A stretch of DNA of 64,000 bases from Pseudomonas sp. P7548. GTDB taxonomy: Bacteria > Pseudomonadota > Gammaproteobacteria > Pseudomonadales > Pseudomonadaceae. The translations under genes were made by a program, and so were the position numbers. The stretch lies in the NCBI RefSeq assembly GCF_013386585.1, contig NZ_JACARO010000014.1, positions 62,359 through 126,358 of the forward strand. The letters are read 5' to 3'. Shown here piece after piece: positions 43,183 to 52,772 of this stretch (position 1 is its first letter; the number at the start of each line of letters is the position of its first letter). The notes under the pieces were generated by a model that was given only the letters and a program-made list of their open reading frames with translations, did not search any database and was not told where the DNA came from.

Positions 43183-44829
43183 ATGTTTAAAAAACTGAAC
43201 ACTGCCCTGCTGGGGCTGGCTTTGTCGGTGGGGATCACGTCCGTTCACGCGGAAGAGGCAAAGAAAGTCGATGTGCTGCTGATCGGCGGCGGCATCATGA
43301 GTGCAACCCTGGGTGTATGGCTCAACGAGCTGCAGCCGGACTGGTCGATGGAAATGGTCGAGCGCCTCGATGGCGTGGCCGAAGAAAGCTCCAACGGTTG
43401 GAACAACGCCGGTACCGGTCACTCGGCCCTGGCTGAGCTGAACTACACCCCGGAAGACAAGAACGGCAACGTTGAGATCCCCAAAGCGGTCGAGATCAAC
43501 GAAGCGTTCCAGATCTCCCGTCAGTTCTGGTCCTGGCAGGTCCAGCAGGGCGTGCTGAAGAACCCGCGTTCGTTCATCAACTCCACTCCGCACATGAGCT
43601 TTGTGTGGGGCGATGACAACATCAAGTTCCTGAAAAAGCGCTACGAAGCCCTGCAAGCGAGCCCGCTGTTCGCTGGCATGCAGTACTCCGAAGACCCGGC
43701 TGTGATCAAGAAGTGGGTCCCGCTGATGATGGAAGGGCGTGACCCGAACCAGAAAATCGCGGCCACCTGGACCCCGATCGGCACCGATGTGAACTTCGGC
43801 GAGATCACCCGCCAGTTCGTCGCCCACCTGCAAACCACGCCGAAGTTTGACCTGAAACTGTCGAGCGAAGTGCAGGACATCACCAAGAACGCCGACGGTT
43901 CGTGGCGTGTGAGCTACAAAAACCTGAAAGACGGCACCAAGACCGAAACCGACGCCAAGTTCGTGTTCATCGGCGCGGGCGGCGGTGCACTGCACCTGCT
44001 GCAAAAATCCGGCATCCCTGAAGCTCGTGAATACGCTGGCTTCCCGGTAGGCGGCTCGTTCCTGGTCACCGATAACCCAGCCATCGCCGAGCAGCACCTG
44101 GCCAAGGCCTACGGTAAAGCTTCGGTTGGCGCGCCACCGATGTCGGTTCCGCACCTGGACACCCGCGTGCTGGATGGCAAGCGCGTGATCCTGTTTGGCC
44201 CATTCGCGACCTTCTCGACCAAGTTCCTGAAAGAAGGCTCGTACCTGGACCTGCTGACCAGCACCACCACCCACAACATCTGGCCAATGACCAAAGTCGG
44301 TATTCGTGAATACCCACTGGTCGAGTACCTGGCAGGCCAGTTGATGCTGTCGGATGACGACCGCTACAACGCCCTGAAAGAGTACTTCCCGAACGCCAAG
44401 AAAGAAGACTGGCGTCTGTGGCAAGCCGGTCAGCGCGTGCAGATCATCAAGCGTGACGAAGAGCAGGGCGGCGTCCTGAAACTCGGTACCGAAGTGGTCA
44501 GCTCCGCCGACAACACCATCGCTGGTCTGTTGGGTGCATCGCCAGGCGCGTCCACCGCGGCTCCGATCATGCTGACCGTGCTGCAAAAGGTCTTCAAGGA
44601 CAAGGTCGCGACCCCTGAGTGGCAGGCCAAGCTGCACCAGATCGTACCGAGCTACGGCACCAAGCTGAACGACAGCCCTGAAGCAGTTGCCAAGGAATGG
44701 GCCTACACGGCTGGCGTCCTGCAACTGACTCCACCGCCTGCGATCCCGCAACTGGCTGCACCCAAGGCCACCGAGGCTGCCAAGCCTGCGGCAGAGCCAA
44801 GCAAGCCGGCGTCTGACCTGGCGCTGTAA
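43183..44829 (+). CDS. mqo: Malate:quinone oxidoreductase
   Basis: FAD enzyme passing electrons from malate to quinone in the TCA cycle, at the inner membrane. 548 residues from ATG 43183 (AGGTG seven bases upstream). After a hydrophobic signal-like segment (residues 1-23, ending VHA) comes the FAD fold [16 protein letters not shown], then [20 protein letters not shown] and [12 protein letters not shown] typical of Mqo, ending at [17 protein letters not shown]. The last 35 residues are a Pro/Ala/Lys-rich tail not needed in shorter Mqo proteins. The N-terminal signal suggests an outward-facing or lipid-anchored form. Confidence 0.95.
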   Translation: MFKKLNTALLGLALSVGITSVHAEEAKKVDVLLIGGGIMSATLGVWLNELQPDWSMEMVERLDGVAEESSNGWNNAGTGHSALAELNYTPEDKNGNVEIPKAVEINEAFQISRQFWSWQVQQGVLKNPRSFINSTPHMSFVWGDDNIKFLKKRYEALQASPLFAGMQYSEDPAVIKKWVPLMMEGRDPNQKIAATWTPIGTDVNFGEITRQFVAHLQTTPKFDLKLSSEVQDITKNADGSWRVSYKNLKDGTKTETDAKFVFIGAGGGALHLLQKSGIPEAREYAGFPVGGSFLVTDNPAIAEQHLAKAYGKASVGAPPMSVPHLDTRVLDGKRVILFGPFATFSTKFLKEGSYLDLLTSTTTHNIWPMTKVGIREYPLVEYLAGQLMLSDDDRYNALKEYFPNAKKEDWRLWQAGQRVQIIKRDEEQGGVLKLGTEVVSSADNTIAGLLGASPGASTAAPIMLTVLQKVFKDKVATPEWQAKLHQIVPSYGTKLNDSPEAVAKEWAYTAGVLQLTPPPAIPQLAAPKATEAAKPAAEPSKPASDLAL

Positions 44830-44847
44830 GCCAAGCCCGATGCAACA

Positions 44848-44884
44848 AAGCCCGCTGAACCGGTAACGGTCAGCGGGCTTTTTA
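44848..44884 (+). terminator. Terminator of mqo
   Basis: Stem AAGCCCGCTGA / TCAGCGGGCTT with an inner ACCG/CGGT pair and GTAA loop, followed by TTTTATTT. Confidence 0.92.
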
Positions 44885-44886
44885 TT

Positions 44887-44977
44887 TGTAGTGAGCGGGC
44901 TTGCCCCGCGCGGCGGAGTGTCAGCGAGCCACGATGCGCCTGACACACCGCGGCGCGGGGCAAGCCCGCTCACTACA
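44887..44977. repeat. REPIN (GTAGTGAGCGGGCTTGCCCC group)
   Basis: Arms beginning TGTAGTGAGCGGGCTTGCCC, about 29 bases paired, directly after the mqo terminator. Confidence 0.92.
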
Positions 44978-45120
44978 AGCATCCGGGGGAGGCATCTGCC
45001 GTTCAGCCCGCCGACAGACACTACCTGTTAAAAAGAATCCAGAGCCGAGCAGGAGCGAGGCTGCAGCAAAGGGGGCATTTTCAGTGGGTTTGTTGGGCGA
45101 GTACGCCCGAGGGTTTTTGT

Positions 45121-45450
45121 ATGTTGCTACGTTATGCAGCAATGGCAGCGGTCGTCGTCGCAGCGTCCGGGTGTGTGCAGGAACGGGTCGTGCACGAGCG
45201 TGGGCCGGTTCAGCGTGAATATGTCGAAGTCGTCGCGCCGCAGCCGCCACCGGTGCAGGTGATCGAAGTTGAGCCCGCAGCCCGTTACGGCTACGTGTGG
45301 TCCCGTGGCTACTGGCGCTGGGAAGGCGGGCGTTATGTGGCGGTGCACGGCCATTGGGAGGCCGTGCGCGAGGGTTATCGCTATGTGCACCCGCACTGGG
45401 TGCAACGTAACGATGGCTACCACTGGCAGGGCGGTGGTTGGGTACGTTGA
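45121..45450 (+). CDS. YXWGXW repeat lipoprotein
   Basis: 109 residues. Signal with lipobox AASGC (Cys18), a Pro/Val/Glu spacer (residues about 20-50), then three degenerate repeats of the YXWGXW type: YVWSRGYWRWEGGRY, HGHWEAVREGYRYV and HWVQRNDGYHWQGG. Such proteins are outer-membrane or periplasmic, of unknown function. Sequence rich in Tyr and Trp. GAGGG precedes the ATG. It converges on the next gene with a three-base gap. Confidence 0.85.
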   Translation: MLLRYAAMAAVVVAASGCVQERVVHERGPVQREYVEVVAPQPPPVQVIEVEPAARYGYVWSRGYWRWEGGRYVAVHGHWEAVREGYRYVHPHWVQRNDGYHWQGGGWVR

Positions 45451-45453
45451 GGC

Positions 45454-45828
45454 CTAGATCGGCTTCTGGGTACCGAGCAATCGCACCTCACGCAACAGCG
45501 CGGCACCGAGTTGATCGGTGCCCAGCTCCTTGTAGCCCACGGCCTTGATGTCACCGTTTTCTTCTGCCTGGATGATGATCACCGGCGTCTCTTTGCCGGT
45601 GGCTTCATCCACATGCAGGGCGTACTGCGGAATATCCACCTTGATCGGCGTGCCTGCTGCCTGGCCTTTCACGTTGATCAAGAATGCCGCACAGCCGGTG
45701 TCGACATCCTGGCTGGTGGCAGAGCGCCCGCTGACGAAGCAGGTTTTCGGCAAGTCGGGCCAAGTGATGGCTTCGGCGTTGGCAAAGGTCGAAGCCATGC
45801 TCAAGGTAGCGAGAAGGAGCATGCGCAC
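45454..45828 (-). CDS. Periplasmic protein of unknown function
   Basis: 124 residues, signal peptide MRMLLLATLSMASTFANA; mature part begins EAITWPDLPKTCFVSGRS with two cysteines about 17 residues apart (TCFVSG and TGCAAFL) that may pair. The rest reads as a small beta-rich domain (VKGQAAGTPIKVDIPQYALHVDE...). No family recognised. Single gene. Confidence 0.75.
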   Translation of the reverse strand: MRMLLLATLSMASTFANAEAITWPDLPKTCFVSGRSATSQDVDTGCAAFLINVKGQAAGTPIKVDIPQYALHVDEATGKETPVIIIQAEENGDIKAVGYKELGTDQLGAALLREVRLLGTQKPI

Positions 45829-45900
45829 GGTGAGTATGTCTCTTGATCACGGTTGAACGCGATTTTTACCAAAGGCTGAATAGCGTAGCAATGCCGTGGC

Positions 45901-46296
45901 TCAGTTCAGTGGTTTCATTCCTGCAGTCTTGGCGGCATTGAGGTCGAACGTGGCCGTGTACTTGCAGCCGGCCGAATGAGCGCACCGCTCGATCAGACAA
46001 TCGGCAAAATCAGCCTTGTTGGCTGAAAAGCGCCGCAGGGCCTGCCAGATGATCTCGGCATGTTCGATGGTCAGCTCGCGGGTGCGCAGCAGCGTTTCCA
46101 GCACCGCCACCACTTCACTTTTGGTCGACTGGTAGCAGCTTTGTAAAACCCACACCAACTCAACCACCGACACCAGGCTGACAAAACCTGGCGACAGTGT
46201 GGAGAGCGATTCGATCAGCTCGGAGGCCTTGGGCGATTGAACGGGGTCATCCTGGGTGACATAGCGCACCAGCACGTTGGTATCCAGGCCGATCAT
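45901..46296 (-). CDS. vapC: VapC-type PIN-domain toxin
   Basis: 131 residues. PIN-domain acidic site: Asp5 in MIGLDTNVLVRY, Glu in VSVVELVWVL, Asp97-type in NKADFADCLIE and Asp in TFDLNAAK. These bind magnesium in an endoribonuclease that usually cuts tRNA. It overlaps the antitoxin stop by four bases (ATGA). Confidence 0.92.
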   Translation of the reverse strand: MIGLDTNVLVRYVTQDDPVQSPKASELIESLSTLSPGFVSLVSVVELVWVLQSCYQSTKSEVVAVLETLLRTRELTIEHAEIIWQALRRFSANKADFADCLIERCAHSAGCKYTATFDLNAAKTAGMKPLN

Positions 46297-46535
46297 CCCG
46301 CTTTGGCTCCTTGCGTTGCGATAGCGCGATTCATGTCCTCGACCGAGACGGCCTTGGCGGGTTTGCGGATCAGGCCCTTGAGGTCTTGCACGGTTTTACT
46401 CGCCGAGATGATCGAGAACTTGCCGTCCTCCATTTCGACGAACTCGACGCGGTCGCCTGTTTCCAGGCCCAGGGCGGTCCTCACCTGGACCGGAATAGTG
46501 ATTTGCCCTTTTGAAGTCAGTGTGGCGGTTGCCAT
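46293..46535 (-). CDS. vapB: AbrB/VapB-type antitoxin
   Basis: 80 residues from the ATG at 46535; an ATG at 46550 also has a ribosome site. Swapped-hairpin AbrB DNA-binding domain: TATLTSKGQITIPVQVRTALGLETGDRVEFVE, then a tail with toxin-binding residues ending NRAIATQGAKAG. Overlaps vapC by four bases. The operator palindrome lies just upstream. Confidence 0.9.
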   Translation of the reverse strand: MATATLTSKGQITIPVQVRTALGLETGDRVEFVEMEDGKFSIISASKTVQDLKGLIRKPAKAVSVEDMNRAIATQGAKAG

Positions 46536-46559
46536 ATTAAAAATCTCCATCGCAATGCT

Positions 46560-46577
46560 CCTTACCTTAGGGTAAGG
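46560..46577 (-). promoter_or_regulatory. Operator-like inverted repeat of vapBC
   Basis: CCTTACCTTAGGGTAAGG: seven-base arms CCTTACC/GGTAAGG around TTAG, 10-27 bases upstream of the earliest vapB start. Typical position for autoregulation by the VapBC complex. Confidence 0.6.
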
Positions 46578-46705
46578 AATAGTGAAGGACAAGATCCGTT
46601 GGTCCATAGGTCGCTCTTCTGGTGTGGGTGAGTGGGAACAGGTAAAACGTTAGCCCGACTCATCCCATCGGCACGCCTGAAAACGACTGTAAAGAGATAC
46701 AACAT

Positions 46706-47098
46706 ATGACCGATCGCCAGCTCATCATTCCCACCGCCATGCAACCCATCGTCGAACGCGCCGGCTACGTGCCCGCTGTCAAAGTCGGCAAAACGCTCTA
46801 CTGCGCCGGGCAGGTCGGCCGTACCTCCCAATTGGCCGTGATTGAGGACCCCGAGGCGCAATTCGTCGCCGCCTGGGAGAATCTGCGTCAAGTTTTGGAG
46901 GAGGGAGGATGCAGTTTCGATGACGTGGTGGACATGACCACCTACCACGTGAACATGAGCCAGCACATGGCGGTTTTTCGTGAGGTGAAAAACCGCCTGT
47001 TCCCACGCGGGCATTGCGCCTGGACCACAATCGGGGTGTCAGAACTCGCACACCCCGGCCTGCTAGTGGAAATCAAATGTGTGGCGGTGCAGCGCTAG
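46706..47098 (+). CDS. RidA family protein
   Basis: 130 residues of the YjgF/YER057c/UK114 fold: GYVPAVKVGKTLYCAGQVGRT, QFVAAWENLRQVLEEGGCSFDDVVDMTTYHVN and VEIKCVAVQR. The arginine of enamine-deaminating RidA (usually in VE...A-type C-terminal RxxxxE region) is not clearly present, so this may be a divergent RidA-type. Adjacent to PpnN, convergent. Confidence 0.85.
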   Translation: MTDRQLIIPTAMQPIVERAGYVPAVKVGKTLYCAGQVGRTSQLAVIEDPEAQFVAAWENLRQVLEEGGCSFDDVVDMTTYHVNMSQHMAVFREVKNRLFPRGHCAWTTIGVSELAHPGLLVEIKCVAVQR

Positions 47099-48472
47099 TT
47101 ACTGCACCACGCGATAGCACGGCACATACGCCGCGCCGCCCGGCAACTTCATGCGGTGCTGGGCGACGAACGCCTGCAGCAGTTCGTCCAGCGGTTTCAT
47201 GATGGCCGGGTCGCCGTGGATTTCATAAGGGCCGTGCTGTTCGATCAGGCGAATGCCCTTGTCCTTGACGTTGCCCGCCACAATCCCCGAGAAGGCGCGG
47301 CGCAGGTTGGCCGCCAGTTCGTGGGGTGGCAGCGCATGGCTCAGTTGCAGGCTGGCCATGTTGGCGTGGGTCGGGTCGAACGGGCGTTGGAAGCCCTCGT
47401 CGATCTTCAGCAGCCAGTTGAAGTGGAACGCGTCGTTGCGCTCGCGGCGGAACTGCTTCACGGCCTTGAGGCCGGCCGTCATCTGGCGAGCCACTTCGGC
47501 CGGGTCGTCGATGATGATCTGGTAGTGGGCCTGCGCCGCATCGCCCAGGGTGGCGCCGACGAATGCGTGCAGTTGTTGCAGGTAAGGCGCGGCGTGTTTT
47601 GGCCCGGTGAGGATGACCGGGAACGGCAGGCCCTTGTTGTCCGGGTGCATCAGGATGCCCAGCAGGTACAGGAACTCTTCCGCCGTGCCTGCGCCACCTG
47701 GGAAGATGATGATGCCGTGACCGACGCGCACGAAGGCTTCCAGGCGTTTTTCGATATCCGGCAAAATCACCAGCTCGTTGACGATCGGGTTCGGCGCTTC
47801 GGCCGCGATGATGCCAGGCTCGGTCAGGCCGAGGTAACGCCCGCCGGTAATGCGTTGCTTGGCGTGGGAAATGGTCGCGCCTTTCATCGGACCTTTCATT
47901 ACACCAGGGCCACAGCCGGTGCACACGTCGAGGCTGCGCAGGCCCAGTTCATGCCCGACTTTCTTGGTGTATTTGTATTCTTCGGTATTGATCGAGTGCC
48001 CGCCCCAGCACACCACGATCTTCGGCTCGACACCCGGGCGTAGCGTGCGGGCGTTGCGCAGCAGGTGGAACACGTAGTCGGTGATTCCCTGGGAGTTGCT
48101 CAGGTCGATGCGCTGGCTGTCGAGTTCGTTCTCGGTGTAGACGATGTCGCGCAGTGCACTGAACAACATCTCACGGGTGCTGGCGATCATTTCGCCATCG
48201 ACGAACGCATCGGCCGGGGCGTTCAGCAGTTCCAGGCGCACGCCGCGATCCTGCTGGTGGATGCGCACTTCAAAGTCTTTATAGGCGTCGAGAATAGTCT
48301 TGGCGTTATCGATATGTGCGCCGGTGTTGAGGATGGCCAGGGCGCACTGGCGGAAGAGGGTGTAGATACTGCCGGTGCCGGCTTCACTCAGTTGCTGCAC
48401 TTCACGTTGAGACAGGGTTTCGAGGCTGCCCTTGGGGCTGACGGAGGCATTGATGACTTGACGTTGGGGCAT
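47099..48472 (-). CDS. ppnN: Nucleotide 5'-monophosphate nucleosidase PpnN
   Basis: 457 residues from the ATG at 48472 (GGAATCAG upstream). LOG-type Rossmann domain with the PGGAGTAEEF active-site motif (residues about 285-294) and the GPGVMKGPMKGA block, plus the extra N- and C-terminal regions of YgdH/PpnN. In E. coli it cleaves purine and pyrimidine nucleoside monophosphates and is stimulated by (p)ppGpp. Converges with ridA; its stop is one base past the RidA stop. Confidence 0.93.
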   Translation of the reverse strand: MPQRQVINASVSPKGSLETLSQREVQQLSEAGTGSIYTLFRQCALAILNTGAHIDNAKTILDAYKDFEVRIHQQDRGVRLELLNAPADAFVDGEMIASTREMLFSALRDIVYTENELDSQRIDLSNSQGITDYVFHLLRNARTLRPGVEPKIVVCWGGHSINTEEYKYTKKVGHELGLRSLDVCTGCGPGVMKGPMKGATISHAKQRITGGRYLGLTEPGIIAAEAPNPIVNELVILPDIEKRLEAFVRVGHGIIIFPGGAGTAEEFLYLLGILMHPDNKGLPFPVILTGPKHAAPYLQQLHAFVGATLGDAAQAHYQIIIDDPAEVARQMTAGLKAVKQFRRERNDAFHFNWLLKIDEGFQRPFDPTHANMASLQLSHALPPHELAANLRRAFSGIVAGNVKDKGIRLIEQHGPYEIHGDPAIMKPLDELLQAFVAQHRMKLPGGAAYVPCYRVVQ

Positions 48473-48621
48473 TCTGATTCCTTGAAAGCACAGCCACCGC
48501 GCCCTGTTGAAACGCGATGGCTCGAAAATGGTGGGCGCCGAATACGGACGCACGAGACGATTTTTTACCCCAGTCGCAATGCCGGGTGCAAATACCGTCC
48601 AGCACCATCATGCCGCAGAAC

Positions 48622-49446
48622 TTACTGAATCAGCTTCCAGTTTTTGTAGAAAACCCGACGCAGGGTAAAGACCAGCCCGGCAAAGCCCGCGATCACGGCG
48701 TTGAGCACCGACGGCAGCAAGGTCGGTCGCACAATATCAATGAACAAGCAGTAACGTTTTGCGTCGTTCTTGTTGAAGGACGCGTGCATCAGCGTGTCAT
48801 CGAAGATAAACAGCGGGTCGTCGTGCCAGTAATGCTTGTGCTTGCCCACCTGGATGTACACACCCTCGTGGTGAGGGGCCGGCGCCATGTTGTAGAGCAC
48901 GCGGAACATCATGCGCAGCGGGCCGAAGTGAAACGACGTCGAACGGTTTTCGTTGAACACCGAGACGCCGATGGTCTTCACGAACGGCAGTTTCTTGCGC
49001 AGTTGCGGGATATCCAGGCTGGTTTCGATCGGGCGACCGTACCATTGGAAAAACAGCATGCCGCGTTTTTTCTCGGCCATGCGCTCGTCCAGGTAGCCGA
49101 TGATTTCATCCTTGCGGGTCATGGCGTCGTCGATCACTTGCTGCAGGTCTTCGCGCCAGGCGGGTGGCAGGTCACGCATCGTGTAGACATGGCGATTGCG
49201 TTGGCTCACCAGGTCGAACAGGGTGTTGAACGGTGCCAGCAGCCAGGTGTTGCGGCCACTGCCGATGAAATATTTCTTGATCGTGTCAGTGTCATACAGA
49301 CCATTGCGCAGGAAATCGTAAACGCCGCAGAACACTACCAGCAGCGCAAACACCAGGGTGGTCCGTGGGAAGCAGTAGATGAACAGCAGAACACCGAGCG
49401 CCCAGGCGACGGAGATCAGCTTCTTGCGAACAGCACTTTTACTCAT
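48622..49446 (-). CDS. Aspartyl/asparaginyl beta-hydroxylase domain protein (LpxO-like)
   Basis: 274 residues from the ATG at 49446. Two hydrophobic segments at the N-terminus (about 10-50), then an Fe(II)/2-oxoglutarate dioxygenase domain with SFHFGPLRMMFRVLYNMAP, HHEGVYIQVGKHKHYWHDDPLFIFDDTLMHASFNKN, which contains His ligands and the conserved arginine-like region. Matches LpxO of pseudomonads, which 2-hydroxylates secondary lipid A acyl chains. A hydrophobic segment at the C-terminus is also present. Confidence 0.85.
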   Translation of the reverse strand: MSKSAVRKKLISVAWALGVLLFIYCFPRTTLVFALLVVFCGVYDFLRNGLYDTDTIKKYFIGSGRNTWLLAPFNTLFDLVSQRNRHVYTMRDLPPAWREDLQQVIDDAMTRKDEIIGYLDERMAEKKRGMLFFQWYGRPIETSLDIPQLRKKLPFVKTIGVSVFNENRSTSFHFGPLRMMFRVLYNMAPAPHHEGVYIQVGKHKHYWHDDPLFIFDDTLMHASFNKNDAKRYCLFIDIVRPTLLPSVLNAVIAGFAGLVFTLRRVFYKNWKLIQ

Positions 49447-49720
49447 GAAACGTGGCTCCGGACATGAAACATAACGAAACAATGTAGTCATGATAGGGGG
49501 TTATGACCCCGGTGGGCGTTTTAAATATTGCGAAATTGTGAAGGCCCGACACAGTTTTTAACCCTTGCGACGGCCGATCCTGCGTTTTTGGGATTGGATT
49601 TTGTAAACAGAAGATTTGCGACTATCGTGACGCTTCGGTTTTTCGGACGTCATAGACCCGTACGAATGAAGTTGAATGGCCACCACTGGCCGTCGACCCC
49701 TTGGAAGAGGCAGAAATTTT

Positions 49721-50914
49721 ATGATCATCAAACCGCGGGTTCGTGGCTTTATCTGTGTGACCGCTCACCCTGTTGGCTGTGAAGCGAACGTCAAGGAACA
49801 GATCGACTACGTGACCCAACACGGCGCCATCGAAGGCGGCCCGAAGAAGGTGCTGGTCCTGGGCGCTTCCACCGGCTACGGCCTGGCCGCGCGCATCAGT
49901 GCTGCGTTTGGCTGCGGCGCCGATACCCTGGGCGTGTTTTTTGAGAAAGAAGGCGAAGAGGGCAAGCTGAGCTCCGCCGGCTGGTACAACAGCGCCGCAT
50001 TCGAGAAGTTTGCCGTTGAAAAAGGCCTGTACGCCAAGAGCATCAATGGCGACGCGTTCTCCGACGAGATCAAGCGCCTGACCATCGAAACCATCAAGAA
50101 AGACCTGGGCAAGATCGACCTGGTGGTCTACAGCCTGGCCGCGCCACGCCGTACCGACCCGCAAGGCGTGGTGCACAACTCCACCCTCAAGCCGATCGGC
50201 AAGGCCGTGACCCTGCGCGGTATCAACACCGACAAGGGCGTTGTGGTCGACACCACCCTGGAGCCTGCGACCCAGGAAGAAATCGACGGCACCGTCAAAG
50301 TGATGGGCGGCGAAGACTGGCAGCTGTGGATCGACGCCCTGCGTGATGCCGACGTGTTGGCCGAAGGCGCCAAGACTACCGCGTTCACCTACCTCGGCGA
50401 GAAGCTGACCCAGGACATCTACTGGAACGGCTCCATCGGCGAGGCCAAGAAAGACCTGGACAAGAAAGTCCTGACCCTGCGCGACAACCTCGCCGCCCTC
50501 AAAGGCGACGCCCGTGTGTCGGTGCTCAAGGCGGTGGTGACCCAGGCCAGCTCGGCGATCCCGATCATGCCGCTGTACCTGTCGCTGCTGTTCAAAGTGA
50601 TGAAAGAGCAGGGCACCCACGAAGGTTGCATCGAGCAGGTCTACGGCCTGTTCAAGGACAGCCTGTACGGCAAAGAGCCGAAACTTGACGCCGACGGCCG
50701 CCTGCGTGCCGACCTGGCTGAGCTTGAGCCGAAAGTCCAGGACGCCGTGGCTGCACTGTGGAACCAGGTGACCGACGACAACGTCAACGAGATCAGCGAT
50801 TTTGCCGGCTACAAGGCAGAATTCCTGCGCCTGTTCGGCTTTGAAATCGACGGCGTGGACTACGACGCCGACGTAAACCCGACCGTGAAAATTAATGGCT
50901 TGATCCAAGCTTAA
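49721..50914 (+). CDS. fabV: Trans-2-enoyl-ACP reductase FabV (triclosan-resistant)
   Basis: Last step of each fatty acid elongation cycle, reducing trans-2-enoyl-ACP with NAD(P)H. 398 residues from ATG 49721 (GGAAGAGG upstream). Typical start [20 protein letters not shown]; Rossmann motif [21 protein letters not shown]; and the catalytic Tyr-x8-Lys ([10 protein letters not shown]). FabV, unlike FabI, is not inhibited by triclosan. Confidence 0.96.
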   Translation: MIIKPRVRGFICVTAHPVGCEANVKEQIDYVTQHGAIEGGPKKVLVLGASTGYGLAARISAAFGCGADTLGVFFEKEGEEGKLSSAGWYNSAAFEKFAVEKGLYAKSINGDAFSDEIKRLTIETIKKDLGKIDLVVYSLAAPRRTDPQGVVHNSTLKPIGKAVTLRGINTDKGVVVDTTLEPATQEEIDGTVKVMGGEDWQLWIDALRDADVLAEGAKTTAFTYLGEKLTQDIYWNGSIGEAKKDLDKKVLTLRDNLAALKGDARVSVLKAVVTQASSAIPIMPLYLSLLFKVMKEQGTHEGCIEQVYGLFKDSLYGKEPKLDADGRLRADLAELEPKVQDAVAALWNQVTDDNVNEISDFAGYKAEFLRLFGFEIDGVDYDADVNPTVKINGLIQA

Positions 50915-50928
50915 ACACGGTCGAAAAA

Positions 50929-51036
50929 ATGTGGGAGCGGGCTTGCTCGCAAATACGGAGTGTCAGTCACTGAATATGGCGACTGATGCACCGCTTTCGC
51001 GAGCAAGTCGAATCGTCGCACCGCCGCTCCCACATT
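50929..51036. repeat. Damaged REPIN (GTGGGAGCGGGCTTGCTCGC group)
   Basis: The left arm TGTGGGAGCGGGCTTGCTCG is intact; the right arm has the normal outer CTCCCACA and inner GAGCAAG parts but about a dozen extra bases (51008-51023) in between. The hairpin is broken. Confidence 0.85.
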
Positions 51037-51143
51037 TGTTTTGTGTAACGCCCAAGAACCTTCCTGCGCGCCATTGCGCTCCTATCCTCCCTCACAATCT
51101 GGCAGACTCCTCTGGCTATCAAGCCACGCTAACGGAGAATCTG

Positions 51144-51767
51144 ATGACGATTCGTGCAGTAGTTTTTGATTTCGGCGGTGTCCTGTTCGACTGGAGCCCG
51201 CAGCACCTCTACCGCAAGCTGATTGCCGACGACCATGAACGGCAATGGTTTCTCGACACCATCTGCACCCAGGCCTGGAACACCGAGCAGGATGCCGGCC
51301 GCACCTTGGCAGAAGGCACTCGCAGCCTGATCGAGCAATACCCCCAACACCGAACGCTGATCCAGTCCTACTACGACCGCTGGCACGAAATGCTGCGCGG
51401 GCCTTTGCCGGACGGTGTGGCAATCCTCGAGGCGCTCCACGAGGCCGACATGCCATTGTTCGGGCTCACCAATTGGTCAGCCGAAACCTTTCCGTATGCC
51501 CGGGCCAACTACCCGTTCCTGCAGCGTTTTCGCGACATCGTCGTGTCCGGCGAATTGAAGTTGATCAAGCCGGATCCGGCGATCTATCACGCCAGCCTCG
51601 CCCAGGTGCGCGCCCATCTGCCGGATATCCAGGCCAGTGAGGTGGTGTTTATCGACGATGTGGCCGGCAATATCGAGGCCGCCGTCGCACTCGGTTGGCA
51701 GGGCGTTCATCACGTGTCGGCCGAGCGCACAGCGGCACGCTTGCGTGAGTTGGGCGTAGGCTTCTAG
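51144..51767 (+). CDS. HAD family phosphatase (YihX-like)
   Basis: 207 residues from ATG 51144 (GGAG seven bases before). HAD motif I is VFDFGGVLFDW with Asp9, in the YihX style D-x-G rather than DxD; motif II LTNWSAET, motif III KPDPAIY, motif IV FIDDVAGNIEAA. Likely a phosphatase on sugar phosphates such as glucose-1-phosphate, or a haloacid dehalogenase; substrate not determined. The stop TAG lies in CTAG, shared in opposite orientation with the LysR gene. Confidence 0.88.
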   Translation: MTIRAVVFDFGGVLFDWSPQHLYRKLIADDHERQWFLDTICTQAWNTEQDAGRTLAEGTRSLIEQYPQHRTLIQSYYDRWHEMLRGPLPDGVAILEALHEADMPLFGLTNWSAETFPYARANYPFLQRFRDIVVSGELKLIKPDPAIYHASLAQVRAHLPDIQASEVVFIDDVAGNIEAAVALGWQGVHHVSAERTAARLRELGVGF

Positions 51768-52669
51768 CGCGCCCACTGCTCCATCGCGAAGTCCACGAAC
51801 GCCCGCAGCTTGGGTAGGCGATGACGGTCCTGGCGATACAGCAGGTGCATGGGGCGGCTGGGCAATTTGTAGGTGGTCAACAAGGCCACCAGTTTGCCGC
51901 TTTCCAGGTCCGGGTGTACCAGGGCATCGGCCAGCATGATGATGCCCATGCCGTTCACGGCCGCCTGGCGCAAGCCTTGTGAGCTGTTGATGGTCAATGA
52001 GCCGGACACCGGAACCTCCACCTCGCCGCCGTCATTGCTCATGCGCCACAGTTTGCCGGTGTCGCGCCAGTTGTCATTGGCCGGGTAGGCGAACGCCAGG
52101 CAGTCGTGCTGTTGCAGGTCATCGGGCGTCTGCGGCGTGCCGCGTCGCGCCAGGTAGTCAGGTGATGCGCAGAGGGTGAGGGTGTAGTCCTGCATGGGCC
52201 GGGCGATCAGGCTGGAGGTCTCCAGTTCGCCCAATCGGATCGCCACGTCGAAGCCGCTGTCGACCAGGTCCATTCGCTCGTTGCTCAGCACGACGTACAG
52301 GTTGATCAGCGGGTAGCGCCGGGAAAACTCGCTCAAGGCCGGCACAAGGCGCTCAGTGCCGAATACCGGGGGCGCGGTGATACGCAGGTCGCCCTTGGGG
52401 GTTTCGCTGTGGATCTGTTCGGCCAGCAGCTCAGAGTCGGCCACCAGCCCCAGTACTTCCAGGCAGCGCTGATAGTACTCCCCGCCAAATTCGGTAAGGC
52501 TTTGTTTGCGGGTGGTGCGCTTGAGCAGGCTGACCCCCAGCCGTTGTTCCAGCGCGCGCAGGTGGTTGCTGACCATGGTGGTCGACATCCCGCACTCCTG
52601 CGCCGCGGCGGTCATGCTGCCGGTCTCCACCACCTTTACGTACACCGTCATCGCTTGGAACAAATCCAT
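51764..52669 (-). CDS. LysR-family transcriptional regulator
   Basis: 301 residues starting MDLFQAMTVYVKVVETGSMT (ATG 52669; an earlier ATG adds eight residues). Winged helix with STTMVSNHLRALEQRLGVSLL, then the effector domain with FGTERLVPALSEFSRRYPLINLYVVLSNERMDLVDSGFDVAIRLG, typical of the PA0477/CrgA-like group. Divergent from argD but 103 bases away, so control of argD is possible, not shown. Confidence 0.9.
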   Translation of the reverse strand: MDLFQAMTVYVKVVETGSMTAAAQECGMSTTMVSNHLRALEQRLGVSLLKRTTRKQSLTEFGGEYYQRCLEVLGLVADSELLAEQIHSETPKGDLRITAPPVFGTERLVPALSEFSRRYPLINLYVVLSNERMDLVDSGFDVAIRLGELETSSLIARPMQDYTLTLCASPDYLARRGTPQTPDDLQQHDCLAFAYPANDNWRDTGKLWRMSNDGGEVEVPVSGSLTINSSQGLRQAAVNGMGIIMLADALVHPDLESGKLVALLTTYKLPSRPMHLLYRQDRHRLPKLRAFVDFAMEQWAR

Positions 52670-52772
52670 TATCAAGCCCAGGTTTAAAGTCATTGCAGGT
52701 TTGCGCAGTTTATCCAGCTCGGGTGGCTAACGATACTGGGTGCACTGACACACTGCCTTGGAGTTCGACGCC

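Noticed and set aside
43177..45021. Long open frame antisense to mqo
   Set aside because: mqo on the plus strand is unmistakable; the antisense product has no recognisable fold.
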